Below, piece after piece: positions 39,695 to 48,203 of a stretch of 64,000 nucleotides of DNA. A program made the translations under genes and the position numbers. The notes under the pieces are model-generated. The model was given only the letters and a program-made list of their open reading frames with translations. It ran no database searches and was not told the DNA's origin. Position 1 is the stretch's first letter, and each line of letters begins with the position of its first letter. Source of the DNA: a bacterium (GTDB lineage Bacteria; Babelota; Babeliae; Babelales; Vermiphilaceae); the NCBI GenBank assembly GCA_016699125.1, contig CP064961.1:62001-126000 (forward strand). Direction: 5' to 3'.

Positions 39695-39705
39695 GGTCTG
39701 ATTGT

Positions 39706-40161
39706 TTATTCTACTGATAAGATAAGTAGTTCCAAAAATGCCTTTCTGACTGGCAGTGACAGTGCATAAAAAAATGCTTTTCGTCTGAGTGAAGGGTTTG
39801 GGAGCAGTGCATTGGTAGACTTTTTCCAGTTTTCAAGTAATATTTTTTGATCTTGTGTCAAGCCTGGTTTGTTAAAAAATGAAAAAAATGATGGCGCATA
39901 AAGTTTTCTGAGGACATAATTGACCAGTTTTTCTACTTTTACTGGATCGTCTAAAATGGCAAGTACTTCATAGGTTGATTTTACATTGGGCAATTCAAAA
40001 CATTTTTTGCGTAATAGCTTTGTTTCTTCATACGAGATGCTGAGATGCGTGTACAGTAGTTGTAGTAATTTTTCACATCTTGTTTTACGTTCTGACTCCC
40101 CTCGCTGAGTCATTGGAAATAAGCCTAAAAATGCACATAAGAATAGTATATATGTTTTCAT
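39706..40161 (-). CDS. Small exported protein, paralogue 3 of 3
   Basis: 151 residues with signal peptide MKTYILFLCAFLGLFPM. Mature RKTRCEKLLQLLYTHLSIS, then RKKCFELPNVKSTYEVLAILDDPVKVEKLV and C-terminal LRRKAFFYALSLPVRKAFLELL match paralogue 1 in order and spacing. Shorter by about 40 residues in the charged middle. Unknown function; candidate periplasmic or secreted helical protein. Confidence 0.7.
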   Translation of the reverse strand: MKTYILFLCAFLGLFPMTQRGESERKTRCEKLLQLLYTHLSISYEETKLLRKKCFELPNVKSTYEVLAILDDPVKVEKLVNYVLRKLYAPSFFSFFNKPGLTQDQKILLENWKKSTNALLPNPSLRRKAFFYALSLPVRKAFLELLILSVE

Positions 40162-40307
40162 AAAAGCCCCTTTTTTGATATATGATGTATACCAACGATT
40201 GTATATGATCTTGGGTGTATATCACCAGAACTTTATGTATTTCATTTATATTGCGGTATTGGCTATTACATTTTTCAACACACTGTTTGATGTTTTTAGG
40301 ATAATAC

Positions 40308-40964
40308 TTACGCGTGGAATAGTTCTTTTTCTTTTTTCATCTGAGATTCAGGTTGAATAATGCCACCTGAAATAATCATAGCCATTGCTTCTTGGCTTGA
40401 TAGATTCGTGGGAATAAGCTCTTTTTCAGGGGCTACGATACAGAATCCGCTTGTTGGATTTGGGGTTGTCGGTATGAAGATCGTGTAGTACGGTTCCAGA
40501 TGTGAGGGTGCAATTTCAGGACTTAACTGACTAGTCAAAAATCCTATGCTATAGATTCCATGTCGTGGAAAGTGTATAAGGACGACTCGCTGAAATGCCA
40601 TCTTTTCTTGTGAGCCGAATGTTTTGACAAGCTGTTTTGAGCCAGCATAGACAAGGCGAACAAGTGGAATTTTTTTTACTAACAGTTCAATCGCATGCAA
40701 AAGTCGATCGAATAGAAAGTGATTATATAAAGTTCCAATGATAAATACCCCAAAAATTGCAAGGATGATTTCAGCATGTGGAATCATTTGTAAAATAGAT
40801 GGTTTGATAAATTGTCGTAACGGGGTAAGCCATCCGATCAATAATCTTACGGAAGAACCTAATAAACTAACGGTGATGGTGATTGGTAAAATGGCAATAA
40901 GTCCGCTGCTGAAAAGTTTTGATGCAAAATCAGATAATTTTTTTAAAAATGAATGATGATTCAT
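40308..40964 (-). CDS. DUF502-family membrane protein
   Basis: 218 residues with two membrane segments (GLIAILPITITVSLLG and EIILAIFGVFIIGTLY) and the DUF502 signatures: KLFSSGLIAILPI at the first span, IPLVRLVYAGSKQLVKTFG, a strand series FQRVVLIHFPRHGIYSIGFLT, and FIPTTPNPTSGFCIVAPEKEL. The biochemical role of DUF502 is not established. Last gene of a minus-strand group with the CdaR-like and CdaA-like genes (15 bp after the former). Confidence 0.88.
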   Translation of the reverse strand: MNHHSFLKKLSDFASKLFSSGLIAILPITITVSLLGSSVRLLIGWLTPLRQFIKPSILQMIPHAEIILAIFGVFIIGTLYNHFLFDRLLHAIELLVKKIPLVRLVYAGSKQLVKTFGSQEKMAFQRVVLIHFPRHGIYSIGFLTSQLSPEIAPSHLEPYYTIFIPTTPNPTSGFCIVAPEKELIPTNLSSQEAMAMIISGGIIQPESQMKKEKELFHA

Positions 40965-40979
40965 ATCTAATCCTTAATA

Positions 40980-41345
40980 CTATACTTTAGATTGTTTGCG
41001 TATAGCATTACAGTGTAGCACGTTAATTCCTGGAGGTACAATAAGCGACGAAAAAGGGATTGGGATATACTCGCCAGATGTATTTATTATATCTTTTGAA
41101 ATAAAGGCACCACACTGTTTCCAGTCAGAAATCAATACAGTATCAGGACGACTTTTGATGGTGATGGTGGTGTGCGTGTAAAGATCCTGTTTCTCCTCTT
41201 GGTTGTCGCATAGGTAGACAGGAATCGAGATAGTTTTTTCTATGGTGATGTGCTCAGCTGTTATAAACCAGAGTGTGATTGCTGCTATGGTACATGTGAG
41301 TTTAGAAAGGAGAGAGCTCGCGAGTTTCTGTGGTTGGTACAACAT
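40980..41345 (-). CDS. YbbR/CdaR-like protein
   Basis: 121 residues: a short N-terminus, one membrane span (LTCTIAAITLWFITAE), then a beta-rich extracytoplasmic domain beginning ITIEKTISIPVYL. The start LASSLLSKLTCTIAAITLWF followed by E and I..PV is the usual opening of YbbR-domain proteins, which in Firmicutes (CdaR) regulate the diadenylate cyclase CdaA. Only about one YbbR repeat fits, where CdaR normally has three or four. It overlaps the CdaA-like gene by 44 bp, matching the conserved cdaA-cdaR order. Context strengthens the call. Confidence 0.68.
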   Translation of the reverse strand: MLYQPQKLASSLLSKLTCTIAAITLWFITAEHITIEKTISIPVYLCDNQEEKQDLYTHTTITIKSRPDTVLISDWKQCGAFISKDIINTSGEYIPIPFSSLIVPPGINVLHCNAIRKQSKV

Positions 41346-42093
41346 AATTCATATCCTTTTGCAAATGAAACGTAGTAAGGTGTTTTTTTAACATGATTTC
41401 CATGTGATTGCTATTGACCTGTTCCAGTGTTTTGTCTTTGTTAATGTAAGTCCAATGGTGTTGTGCGTTGTAAAGTAATGCGACCGTGTCGGTTTTGCCG
41501 CATAATGTTTGAAGGTCTGTCAAATCTATTTTCTGTTGACTATTTTTTTTCAGTACGGTACTCAATCCTTTCAGTTTTGCCGAATATGAAAGCCAGATTG
41601 CAGTATTTTCTTTGTATAACGAGCTTGTGCATAGTGTGCTCAAGCTATTTTTTTGTAATGCCAGGCCTAATGGTAGCTCAGTATCCAAAAGTTGTTCAAT
41701 CTGCTGTAATCCTTCAATAATAAAAATAGCGTTGATTTTGTTACGTGTTGTTTGAACGCCGGTTTGTACAATCTCATGTGCAAAAGTCTCTGGAGGAAGA
41801 TTATGTTTGACTGATTCTGACACGGGGCATACGAGATTTTTTTGCAGCTGTTGCTCGTGTACAATCACAAAGAGCGTGGCAATGGTCGGCATAGTCCACC
41901 AGAGTAGTGTTGCCAAAACGGGTAGTTCAAAAAAATATGCTCCAAAGTGGCATAAAAGATAACCGATCGCATAACCAAGTAGATTGTGCTGTTTATCTTT
42001 TGACAGCCATATACTAATACCGTAGCAGCATATGCTCAGACAGATGATTTCAAAGACTGTTTTTATGAATGTGACTGTGGCTATAGTATGCAT
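41302..42093 (-). CDS. CdaA-like protein with degenerate diadenylate cyclase domain
   Basis: Start ATG 42093 follows GGAG; the in-frame upstream codon at 42135 is disfavoured. Three membrane spans occupy residues 1-80 (FIKTVFEIICLSICCYGISIWL; LLGYAIGYLLCHFGAYFF; LLWWTMPTIATLFVIV), as in CdaA. The following ~150 residues align in order with the DAC domain: AIFIIEGLQQIEQLLDTELPL corresponds to ALIVIE...LDEYIETGIPL. But the catalytic DGA is ENTA (SLYKENTAIWL), the RHR motif is missing, and SEETG is NAQHH. I infer no c-di-AMP synthesis. It may have become a structural or regulatory membrane protein. Confidence 0.65.
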   Translation of the reverse strand: MHTIATVTFIKTVFEIICLSICCYGISIWLSKDKQHNLLGYAIGYLLCHFGAYFFELPVLATLLWWTMPTIATLFVIVHEQQLQKNLVCPVSESVKHNLPPETFAHEIVQTGVQTTRNKINAIFIIEGLQQIEQLLDTELPLGLALQKNSLSTLCTSSLYKENTAIWLSYSAKLKGLSTVLKKNSQQKIDLTDLQTLCGKTDTVALLYNAQHHWTYINKDKTLEQVNSNHMEIMLKKHLTTFHLQKDMNYVVPTTETRELSPF

Positions 42094-42180
42094 TACGCTC
42101 CTTTTTATTTTTCTATTGTACCGGTGTGTTGCCAAAAAATGTAGCTTTTCAAGTATCTGGCGTAGTTATGCTTTTTTTCC

Positions 42181-42211
42181 TATACTATCTGCATGTAGTA
42201 AGCTTTACTAC
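42181..42211 (+). promoter_or_regulatory. Possible trpS promoter and 5' hairpin
   Basis: TATACT at 42181-42186 is a plausible -10. Right after the predicted start is a perfect 7-bp hairpin, GTAGTAA (42195-42201) with TTACTAC (42205-42211), loop GCT. It could stabilise the leader or be a short attenuator; the evidence is thin. Confidence 0.3.
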
Positions 42212-42242
42212 TTTAAAAGTATGAAAACAAAGAAAGGACAAC

Positions 42243-43244
42243 ATGCGTCGACGTACAGTTTTGACGGGAGATCGACCGACTGGTCCGTTACATGTGGGTC
42301 ATTATGTGGGCTCTTTGAAAAATAGGTTATTATTGCAGCAGGACAGTGATCAGTTTATTATGCTTGCTGATCTGCAGGCTTTGACTGATCATGTCGATAA
42401 TCCAGAAAAAGTGCGTGAAAATGTCATTGAAGTATTGCTTGATTATCTTTCGATCGGTATCGACCCTACACAATCGACTATTTTCATTCAATCACTCATT
42501 CCACAGATTGCCGAACTTACCGTGATCTATCTTAATCTGGTTACCGTTAATCGCTTAAAACGGAATCCAACGATCAAAACTGAAATTGATCAAAAAGGGA
42601 TGGGCACCAACGTGACGGCAGGATTTTTAATGTATCCTGTGCACCAGGCGGCAGATATCACCGTGGTAAAAGCAAACTGTGTTCCTGTTGGCGCAGATCA
42701 ACTGCCAATTATTGAACAGACGAACGAGATTTTACATTCATTTAACAGAATTTATAAAGTCGATCTTTTTGAAAAAGTTGAAGCTTTGATTCCAAAAATT
42801 GGGTATCGTTTGCCCGGTATTGATGGAAAACAGAAGATGAGTAAATCGTTGAATAATGCGATTTTTCTTTCTGACTCTGCCGATAGTGTGTTAAAAAAAG
42901 TGATGAGCATGTATACCGATCCGACACATCTTCGGGTGCAAGATCCTGGAAAAGTTGAAGGCAATGCAGTATTTACCTATCTTGATGTCTTTGATCCTGA
43001 TGAGCATGCGGTGCGTGATTTAAAACTGCAGTATCAAAATGGTGGCTTGGGTGATGTGACCTTAAAAAAACGGCTTGCCGATATTTTGAACAGTTTTCTT
43101 GATCCAATCCGAGCGCGCCGAGCACTGTTTGAAAAAGACAAAGAGGCAGTTTTTAAGATTGCGCTTGCTGGGTCTGAAAAAGTAAAAGAGGTGGCAGCTG
43201 GAACCATGAGAGAGGTGAAAGAGGCGTTAAAATTGGTATATTAA
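42243..43244 (+). CDS. trpS: Tryptophanyl-tRNA synthetase
   Basis: Class I synthetase charging tRNA-Trp. TGDRPTGPLHVGHYVGSL contains the HIGH-type motif (HVGH), and KMSKS is present (GKQKMSKSLNNAI). Other family blocks: YPVHQAADITVVKANCVPVGADQ and FTYLDVF. 333 residues, typical for bacterial TrpRS. ATG 42243 follows AAAGGA. Divergent from the CdaA-like gene; the tRNA-Trp substrate gene is at 22212. Confidence 0.95.
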   Translation: MRRRTVLTGDRPTGPLHVGHYVGSLKNRLLLQQDSDQFIMLADLQALTDHVDNPEKVRENVIEVLLDYLSIGIDPTQSTIFIQSLIPQIAELTVIYLNLVTVNRLKRNPTIKTEIDQKGMGTNVTAGFLMYPVHQAADITVVKANCVPVGADQLPIIEQTNEILHSFNRIYKVDLFEKVEALIPKIGYRLPGIDGKQKMSKSLNNAIFLSDSADSVLKKVMSMYTDPTHLRVQDPGKVEGNAVFTYLDVFDPDEHAVRDLKLQYQNGGLGDVTLKKRLADILNSFLDPIRARRALFEKDKEAVFKIALAGSEKVKEVAAGTMREVKEALKLVY

Positions 43245-43293
43245 AACAATAAGAAGCATCGCTTTTCAACGATGCTTCTTATTGTTTTAATAT
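43238..43293. terminator. Bidirectional terminator after trpS
   Basis: 24-bp perfect inverted repeat, arms 43238-43261 and 43270-43293, loop 8 nt, with A/T-rich ends on both sides; separates convergent trpS and the gene at 43313. Confidence 0.9.
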
Positions 43294-43312
43294 TATTTGC
43301 AGATGTTAGTTG

Positions 43313-43822
43313 TTAAATCGTTCGACCGTTATTATCGTTTATATCTGTTTTATAATTTGTTTGATGACTACTAGATAAGTCATTAGCATCTTTGGAGACT
43401 GATGATGATTGCGAATAGTTTGTATTGAAAAAGTTAGTCACCATGTTTACAATGTTATATTTCCTTTCCAAAAATATACTTATTCCGGCAATGATACCAA
43501 CCTTGGTTCCTCTCCAGGTATAATTTCGTATGCGCGCAATCCCTTTTGGATTAAGTTTGTTTTGTAGTGAAAAAATCTGTGTGTCTTGTTTTGATAAGAC
43601 CTCTTGCGTAGTTGCAATGTGTTTATCTTTCAAATGTAAAAGAGCTTGCAAATTATTATTCTTTGCTGTAAGTTCATCGTTTTTTTGAATGACGGTTTTT
43701 TGTATTCCTTCAAGCATAACTTTTATCATCGATATTTCGTTATTGTCAGTTGCAACCATAGTTAAAGTTAAGGTTGCACCAAATATTAAATACATCTTTG
43801 ATAAGTATTTCCTGTTGTTCAT
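43313..43822 (-). CDS. Exported or membrane-tethered coiled-coil protein
   Basis: No family recognised. 169 residues: N-terminal hydrophobic signal (YLIFGATLTLTMVA), a heptad-like coiled coil roughly residues 35-90 (IQKNDELTAKNNNLQALLHLKD...), a weak second hydrophobic patch (GTKVGIIAGISIFLE), and a Ser/Asn-rich tail. Architecture (signal, coil, glycine-containing hydrophobic patch, polar tail) loosely recalls the protein at 52852-53400, without clear sequence match. Confidence 0.65.
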   Translation of the reverse strand: MNNRKYLSKMYLIFGATLTLTMVATDNNEISMIKVMLEGIQKTVIQKNDELTAKNNNLQALLHLKDKHIATTQEVLSKQDTQIFSLQNKLNPKGIARIRNYTWRGTKVGIIAGISIFLERKYNIVNMVTNFFNTNYSQSSSVSKDANDLSSSHQTNYKTDINDNNGRTI

Positions 43823-43938
43823 AAGGTTGTCCTTCTATTTGTGTTAATAAGTGAATTTCAAGCTTATTATGACGATTTATTTTATTTTAGTCAAATGATT
43901 GATGGGCACATCTATTTAAAGCGCCATTATTATTTGTT

Positions 43939-46245
43939 TTATATTTCTCTTAAAAAATCTGCAAGAATCTTCTTTGCACCATAGATAAATCGGACAGTAA
44001 CATACCAGTTGCTTTCTTTTTTTTCGATCATTTCAACAGTTCCAATACCGTATGCTTGATGTTTGACTTTCTGTTTGATTTTGAATGGTTGATGTTCGAT
44101 TATATGTTTGACTTGATTAGCATTGTGATTACTATTCTGTTTTGGTTCAGATGAGGTTTTGTGTACCTCTTTTTTCACAAACCTTGTAGCTACAGTTTTT
44201 GTTTTATCAAGCGATATATTTTTATGGTGTTGATTCGCTGAGGTACCATTAATAGATCCGGCAAACCATTGTTTAAAGAGGGTAGTATATTTTTCCAGAT
44301 ACCAGGTACTTGTTTCAAAAAATAGCGAGATGGTGGAGCTGATCTCCTGCAAAAAACGTGACTGTTGTTGATATGAGGGTGTGCCAAAAATGGTGCGATG
44401 TTTTGTGTAACTCAAGCATAAAAATGAGCGTGCGCGGGTAATGCCAACATACAGCAGCCTGCGTTCCTCTTCAAGATCGTTTTTTTCGTACAATGAACGC
44501 GGTGTGGGAATAATCTGCTCTTCAACGCCTGCAATCCAGACAAAATCAAACTCAAGACCTTTTGCCGCATGCAACGTCATCAAGTTGACCACATTTTTTG
44601 ATTCATCTTTGCGTGTTATTTTTTCATTCATTAATGAAACTTCTTCCAAAAATGATTGCACCGACCCGGAGCCCTCCTGTGCAAAATGTACTGCCGCTTC
44701 AATAAGTTCGTCAATGTTTGCCAGCCGTTCTTGGGCATTTTCAGGTTCGTAGGTGTTGTAAAGATATTCTTTGTAACCTGTACGTTCGATGATACTTTTT
44801 AACGCTTCGGATGCGTTCTGTTGTGCCGTAAGTTCATGAAAAATAGTCAAAAAATAGTGTAATGTTTTAATTTTGCCTGGCGTAAGTTTTTGCTGCATGA
44901 CTTTGACTGTAATCTCATAAAAATTCAAAAATGGTTCATGCTGCCATGCCTGTCTGAATAACTCCTCTATTTTTTCACCAAGGCCTCGCAATGGCGTGTT
45001 TAAAACACGGAAAAATGAAAGCTGATCAAATGGATTAAGTATAAGTTTTAAATATGCTATCAGATCTTTTATTTCTGCGCGTTCATAAAACTGTGTGCCG
45101 CCTATAATTTTGTAAGGAATGCTGTATTTGATGCACATCTCTTCAATCGGTCGTGACTGGGTGTGTGTGCGATACAGCACGGCAGCCGTATCTGTTGGAT
45201 ATTTTTTCCAAAACTGTGCAAGTGCTGAACCGATCGCATCACTTTCCTGATATTCAGAACCGCATTCAAGCTCCATGACACTCTGTTTTCCTTCAATTGA
45301 GGACCACAGAGTTTTTGGTGTGCGCTGTGGATTGTTTTTGATTAACTGATTGGCGACCGTAAGAATTTCTTGCTTTGATCGATAGTTCTGTTCAATTTTC
45401 ACCAGTTTTGTGTTTGAAAAATCTGAAACAAATGTTTGGATATTGGCAACCGTTGCTCCTCGCCACGAATAGATCGACTGATCTTCATCGCCAACAACAC
45501 AGACTGACCGTGCCGATGTATCAACCGGTTTTGCTGGGCAGAGGAGTTTTAATAACAGGTGTTGCACAACGTTAGTATCCTGATACTCATCCACCAGAAC
45601 ATGATGTACCGTTGCATGGATTTTTAGTTTAAAAGGTTCATCGCTTTGCAGTATCTCTACCGTTTTTATTAAAAGATCATCAAAATCAAAATAGCGACAG
45701 AGCTGCTTTTCATGTGTGTACAGTTTGTAAATGTCATGCATCAGGTCACTTTGCCATGGAAAATCTTCAGGTTTGATTCCGTATGGATGCTGGTTGCGAA
45801 GCAATGATAAGTGACCCAGTACCGTTTTTGGCGTAAGCTCCTTTTTTTTGCCAAGCTTTTCGAGCAGATTTTTAATTAATTTTTCCTGATCTGAAGAGTC
45901 CAAAATAGTAAACGGATTATTATGATAATATTTTTTTAAAAGTGATAAACAGTATCCGTGAAAAGTTCCAACAAACGGGTGTATGACGCGGGGTGCAAGT
46001 GTGCTCACCCGCTCTTTCATCTCCTTGGCGGCTTTATTGGTAAAGGTTAATGCAACGATCGCCGATGATGGCACCTGAAGATCATGCAAAAGATACGCTA
46101 TTCTGGCCGTGATGACCCTGGTTTTGCCAGATCCTGCACCAGCAATAACAAGCAGGTTGCCCTCTGTGTGCAATGCTGCTTCCTGTTGACTTTCATTCAG
46201 TTGATTACATATAAACTGTAAGATGGACGTTTGTTCGTTGATCAT
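43939..46245 (-). CDS. UvrD/PcrA-type superfamily 1 DNA helicase
   Basis: 3'-5' helicase of excision repair and fork maintenance. 768 residues with motif Q/I (LNESQQEAA; AGAGSGKTRVITARIAYLL), Ia (ALTFTNKAAKEMKERV), II (VLVDEYQDTN), III (CVVGDEDQSIYSWRGA), IV (EQNYRSKQEIL), V (VNLMTLHAAKGLEFDFVWIAG) and VI (EERRLLYVGITRAR). The C-terminal tail holds a basic linker and the PcrA-type end domain (VKHQAYGIGTVEMIEKKE...V.F...GAKKILADFL). uvrD or pcrA; naming depends on phylogeny. Confidence 0.95.
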   Translation of the reverse strand: MINEQTSILQFICNQLNESQQEAALHTEGNLLVIAGAGSGKTRVITARIAYLLHDLQVPSSAIVALTFTNKAAKEMKERVSTLAPRVIHPFVGTFHGYCLSLLKKYYHNNPFTILDSSDQEKLIKNLLEKLGKKKELTPKTVLGHLSLLRNQHPYGIKPEDFPWQSDLMHDIYKLYTHEKQLCRYFDFDDLLIKTVEILQSDEPFKLKIHATVHHVLVDEYQDTNVVQHLLLKLLCPAKPVDTSARSVCVVGDEDQSIYSWRGATVANIQTFVSDFSNTKLVKIEQNYRSKQEILTVANQLIKNNPQRTPKTLWSSIEGKQSVMELECGSEYQESDAIGSALAQFWKKYPTDTAAVLYRTHTQSRPIEEMCIKYSIPYKIIGGTQFYERAEIKDLIAYLKLILNPFDQLSFFRVLNTPLRGLGEKIEELFRQAWQHEPFLNFYEITVKVMQQKLTPGKIKTLHYFLTIFHELTAQQNASEALKSIIERTGYKEYLYNTYEPENAQERLANIDELIEAAVHFAQEGSGSVQSFLEEVSLMNEKITRKDESKNVVNLMTLHAAKGLEFDFVWIAGVEEQIIPTPRSLYEKNDLEEERRLLYVGITRARSFLCLSYTKHRTIFGTPSYQQQSRFLQEISSTISLFFETSTWYLEKYTTLFKQWFAGSINGTSANQHHKNISLDKTKTVATRFVKKEVHKTSSEPKQNSNHNANQVKHIIEHQPFKIKQKVKHQAYGIGTVEMIEKKESNWYVTVRFIYGAKKILADFLREI

Positions 46246-46298
46246 CGCATGCCTAAACTGGAAAAACTGTTTTTAGTGTATAAAACCTACCTAAATCT

Positions 46299-47420
46299 TC
46301 AAGCAGTTTTTGTTACATGCCATGTTTCAATATATTCCGAAAGTGTTTTTATTGAGTCCTTGTGTAACGTTGAAATAAGTACGTGTGGTTTGTAACTCTC
46401 AACTTCGGCCAATAGAGGGTCATTTTCATTGATTTTGTCGATTTTGTTAAACACAAAAAGCGTCGGTTTATCAACTCCCAGATCTTTTAAGGTTTTTTGT
46501 GTAACTTTGATATGATCTTTCCAGTTTGGATCAGAAAGGTCGATTACATGCAACAAAAGATGTGCATATTGAAGTTCATGTAGTGTTGACTTGAATGCTG
46601 CAATCAGTTGGTGGGGCAGATTTTGGATGAATCCGACAGTATCAGAAATGAGTCCAATTTTTTTATGATTGATAAACAGTTCACGTGTTGTGGTATCCAA
46701 CGTGGCAAAAAGTTTATCTTCAGCCAAAACAGTACTGTTTGTTAATGCATTCAAGATTGATGATTTGCCAGCGTTGGTGTACCCAACCAGGCAGACATGC
46801 GGAACATTTTTTTCAAGCCTCTGTTTTCGCTGTGTTGCGCGAATCTGATTTAAATGATCAAGGTTTTTTTCAAGTTTTATCAACAGGCCTTCAATGTACT
46901 GCATCTCCCGTTCTTTTGCAGTTTCACCTGGTCCTGCATAAAAACCAAAGCCGCCACGCTGTTGACCAAGATGAACTCCTTTTCCTGCAAGTCGTGATTT
47001 TCGATATTTCAAAGCAGCCATTTCGACCTGAATTTTACCTTCTGCTGTGTGTGCTGCTTTTTCAAAAATCTGCAAAATGAGTTCAGTTCTGTCAATGATG
47101 GTGCAGTTTAACAGATCCTCTAAGTTTCGTTCCTGTTGTGGTGAAAGTGATTCAGAAAAAATAACGCGCTCAATTTTTTCCTTTTCACAGTAGTCCCTGA
47201 TCTCTTCAAGTTTGCCCTTTGTCAGATAATATCCAGCATCAATACTGCGAAGTTTAACAAATATGTTGTGTGTGGTGTCAACCTGATTGGTGCGCGCAAG
47301 GCTCAAAAATTCCTGAAAATATGCATCCGGATACGAGGGTGTGTGTTGTGGTGACAAAATCCCCACCAATAATGTTGCTGGTTCCTGAACAGAAGGGGTG
47401 AGTTTGAACTGATTACCCAT
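46299..47420 (-). CDS. hflX: Ribosome-associated GTPase HflX
   Basis: HflX splits stalled 70S ribosomes. Start ATG 47420 (MGNQFKLTPS) is preferred over 47504: it has AAAGGA upstream and fits the family N-terminus. N-terminal HflX domain (YLTKGKLEEIRDYCEK; VIFSESLSPQQERNLEDLL; VIDRTELILQIFEKAAHTAEGKIQVEMA), the linker GQQRGGFGFYAGPGETAKE, and a GTPase domain with G1 GYTNAGKSS, G2 DTTTRE, G3 DTVGFI and G4 NKID. About 373 residues. Its 5' region is duplicated at 47975-48067. Confidence 0.94.
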   Translation of the reverse strand: MGNQFKLTPSVQEPATLLVGILSPQHTPSYPDAYFQEFLSLARTNQVDTTHNIFVKLRSIDAGYYLTKGKLEEIRDYCEKEKIERVIFSESLSPQQERNLEDLLNCTIIDRTELILQIFEKAAHTAEGKIQVEMAALKYRKSRLAGKGVHLGQQRGGFGFYAGPGETAKEREMQYIEGLLIKLEKNLDHLNQIRATQRKQRLEKNVPHVCLVGYTNAGKSSILNALTNSTVLAEDKLFATLDTTTRELFINHKKIGLISDTVGFIQNLPHQLIAAFKSTLHELQYAHLLLHVIDLSDPNWKDHIKVTQKTLKDLGVDKPTLFVFNKIDKINENDPLLAEVESYKPHVLISTLHKDSIKTLSEYIETWHVTKTA

Positions 47421-47495
47421 CGATTGATCCTTTTTAAATGGCAGATGCAAAACAGTAATATTATTACTGTACCATTTTTTTGAGCAAAAAAGTAG
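47401..47495. repeat. Direct repeat, copy 1 (hflX 5' end and leader)
   Basis: About 93 bp that recur at 47975-48067 at roughly 85% identity by eye: AGTTTGAACTGATT, then GATTGA.CCTTTTT, AAATGG.AGATGCAAAAC and TTTTTTGAGCAAAAAA.TAG are shared. It includes the first codons of hflX, its ribosome site and leader. Confidence 0.75.
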
Positions 47496-47552
47496 CTTGG
47501 CCAAAAAAGTGAAGCCTAAATCTTCTTGATCTTTATGTTTTCAAGTATCAGT

Positions 47553-47771
47553 TTAGTTTGTCGTTGTTTTAGGTCCGTACATGCTAAATAGGTACATCAA
47601 AAAAGTTATTACAGTAAAACTACCTGCTTTGCTAAGCCATTCCCTGGCATATTTAGAGTTTTTCATCTGATTGCAAAATGATTGCCAGTGCTGTTCATGA
47701 ATTTCGTCGGAAGATTCTTCGGAAGTAAGAAGAGTTGTGATATTTTTGCTTGTCTTCTTTGTTCTTTGCAT
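47553..47771 (-). CDS. Doubtful small membrane protein (minus strand)
   Basis: 72 residues from ATG 47771: a polar N-terminus (QRTKKTSKNITTLLTSEES), an acidic/aromatic middle, and one hydrophobic segment (FTVITFLMYLFSMYG) near the C-terminus. No family, weak ribosome site. It overlaps the plus-strand ORF at 47697-47975, so at most one of the two is likely to be major. Lies between the two copies of the hflX leader repeat. Confidence 0.35.
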   Translation of the reverse strand: MQRTKKTSKNITTLLTSEESSDEIHEQHWQSFCNQMKNSKYAREWLSKAGSFTVITFLMYLFSMYGPKTTTN

Positions 47772-47975
47772 CAACTTTGTTCTTTAGAAGTTATATTGAA
47801 AAATGCTGGTACAATTGAAGCATTTTTAGAAGAATATCGTGCTCAAAGAAATAAAGATGCTTTGGTTGGCTTGTGCATTCTTGGTTTAGTTGTTACGGGA
47901 GTTGTAATGATATACAAATGGTATAAAGGTAAAAAAGCTTCGCCGTCGAATACAGATCTACAAACATCAAAATGA
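47697..47975 (+). CDS. Doubtful small membrane protein (plus strand)
   Basis: ATG 47697 gives about 92 residues. A TTG at 47796, 5 nt after AGAAG, would give a shorter product of about 59 residues. The shared C-terminal part has a helix (TIEAFLEEYRAQRNKDALVG), one clear span (LCILGLVVTGVVMIYKWY) and a basic/polar tail (KGKKASPSNTDLQTSK), a plausible tail-anchored layout. No homologue recognised. Ends exactly at the start of repeat copy 2. Confidence 0.4.
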   Translation: MNFVGRFFGSKKSCDIFACLLCSLHQLCSLEVILKNAGTIEAFLEEYRAQRNKDALVGLCILGLVVTGVVMIYKWYKGKKASPSNTDLQTSK

Positions 47976-48067
47976 GTTTGAACTGATTCTCCATTGATTG
48001 ACCCTTTTTAAATGGTAGATGCAAAACATAAGCTACTTTATTGTAACATTTTTTGAGCAAAAAAATA
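47975..48067. repeat. Direct repeat, copy 2 (displaced hflX leader)
   Basis: Second copy of the 47401-47495 segment, in the same orientation, without an attached hflX body. The start codon region has drifted (CCATTGATTGACCC against CCATCGATTGATCC). Points to an old tandem duplication or insertion between the copies. Confidence 0.75.
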
Positions 48068-48203
48068 GATTATGTTAGAATGCTGAGAAACGTTGTTTGA
48101 TCAAATATTTTTTGAAAATAAAACTTTAAAAATCAAAGATCATTTATTAAGGTTAAAATTGGGTGAGTAGATTCAAAAAATACTCCAAATCGAAGCTGTT
48201 GGG

